Assembly (NCBI GenBank): GCA_034766995.1
Contig: CM068319.1
Span: 21,529,469 to 21,593,468, forward strand
Direction of reading: 5' to 3'
Length of the DNA stretch: 64,000 nt
DNA from: Acanthacorydalis orientalis
Lineage: Eukaryota; Arthropoda; Insecta; Megaloptera; Corydalidae
A model generated the notes under the pieces. The model was not told the DNA's origin and searched no databases. It worked only from the letters and a program-made list of their open reading frames with translations. Each line of letters begins with the position of its first letter. The first letter of the stretch is position 1. Shown here piece after piece: positions 63,513-64,000 of this stretch. The position numbers and the translations under genes were made by a program.

Positions 63513-64000
63513 CTGTGTACATTTAAAAATCTATTAAAGTGCAATCAATGAAAAATAACTTAATTCGAAAAGACATTTCAGAACAATAAACCGTGTGAAA
63601 CAGATTGAAACTGTAGACATTATCTCGATTGAAGCTCGTTAGATATTAAAGAAGATCATTATCTTAATGAAACACGGTAAAATATATATTAAATCCAATC
63701 TAGAACTTGTGCCCCGTTTATTGATAGCCTTCTATAATAACCTAGTTTATAGCCGCTAACAAATTAATTTATTTATAAAAGAAGTAATGTGTCTTTGTAT
63801 TAGTGTTGTTTGTTTTAAAAACATTATGATTTATTGAGTAACATTTTTCATTATTTATTTTTATTATTAACTCATCGAGACATATATCCTTCAAATAGCC
63901 TTTTAACTTTTTCATCTAAATACTGCATCCTACATACTTTCATTAACGAACACAACACATTCAATTCATACATATATGCATATATATATATATATATATA
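63513..64000 (-). other. Presumed first intron of the gasp-like gene, running off the window
   Basis: No signal-peptide exon with a phase-1 donor was found on the minus strand here, so the gene's start is taken to lie beyond 64000. A (TA)n tract from about 63970 reaches the edge. Confidence 0.55.

Noticed and set aside
1..64000. tRNA or rRNA genes, CRISPR arrays, bacterial operons, viral genes
   Set aside because: No tRNA T-arm plus A/B-box pattern, spaced direct repeats, bacterial gene organisation or viral proteins were recognised by eye.

Overview
The window is AT-rich animal DNA with long introns and dozens of (TA)n microsatellites. It carries a tandem cluster of five insect chitin-binding protein genes of the CPAP3 / obstructor family: secreted proteins with three peritrophin-A (CBM14) domains that act in cuticle and tracheal extracellular matrix. 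The protein set, GT-AG introns and a mariner transposon point to an insect, probably holometabolous and possibly hymenopteran. The order is an inference from remembered sequence resemblance.

Layout, left to right. (1) obst-B-like gene, + strand, 1420-7638, whose signal-peptide exon lies left of the window. (2) A 7.8 kb gap with a short inverted-repeat element and one unexplained transmembrane exon-like ORF. (3) obst-A, + strand, complete, 15522-25907; its 8.3 kb first intron holds a decayed full-length mariner (21275-22524). (4) A 6.6 kb gap with no gene seen. (5) A third obst-A/B-type CPAP3 gene, + strand, complete, 32731-40989. (6) A 7 kb gap with no gene supported. (7) Peritrophin-A/obst-D-like gene, + strand, complete, 47995-53818. 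(8) A 5.8 kb convergent gap. (9) A gasp-like CPAP3 gene, - strand, 59623-63512, whose first exon lies right of the window.

All five genes share one plan: a short signal-peptide exon, then one chitin-binding domain per exon, with every inter-domain intron in phase 1. The first three genes also share a phase-2 intron that splits the codon for the last cysteine of domain 3. The Peritrophin-A-like and gasp-like genes lack it. The cluster therefore looks like serial duplication followed by divergence into two lineages.

The best leads are: the Peritrophin-A-like third domain, which has lost Cys2 and Cys6 together, a pair expected to be disulphide-bonded; a pre-miRNA-like hairpin in the last intron of the obst-B-like gene; the gene-structure signature of the cluster; and an unexplained transmembrane exon. 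I saw nothing prokaryotic, no CRISPR array, and no convincing tRNA or rRNA.
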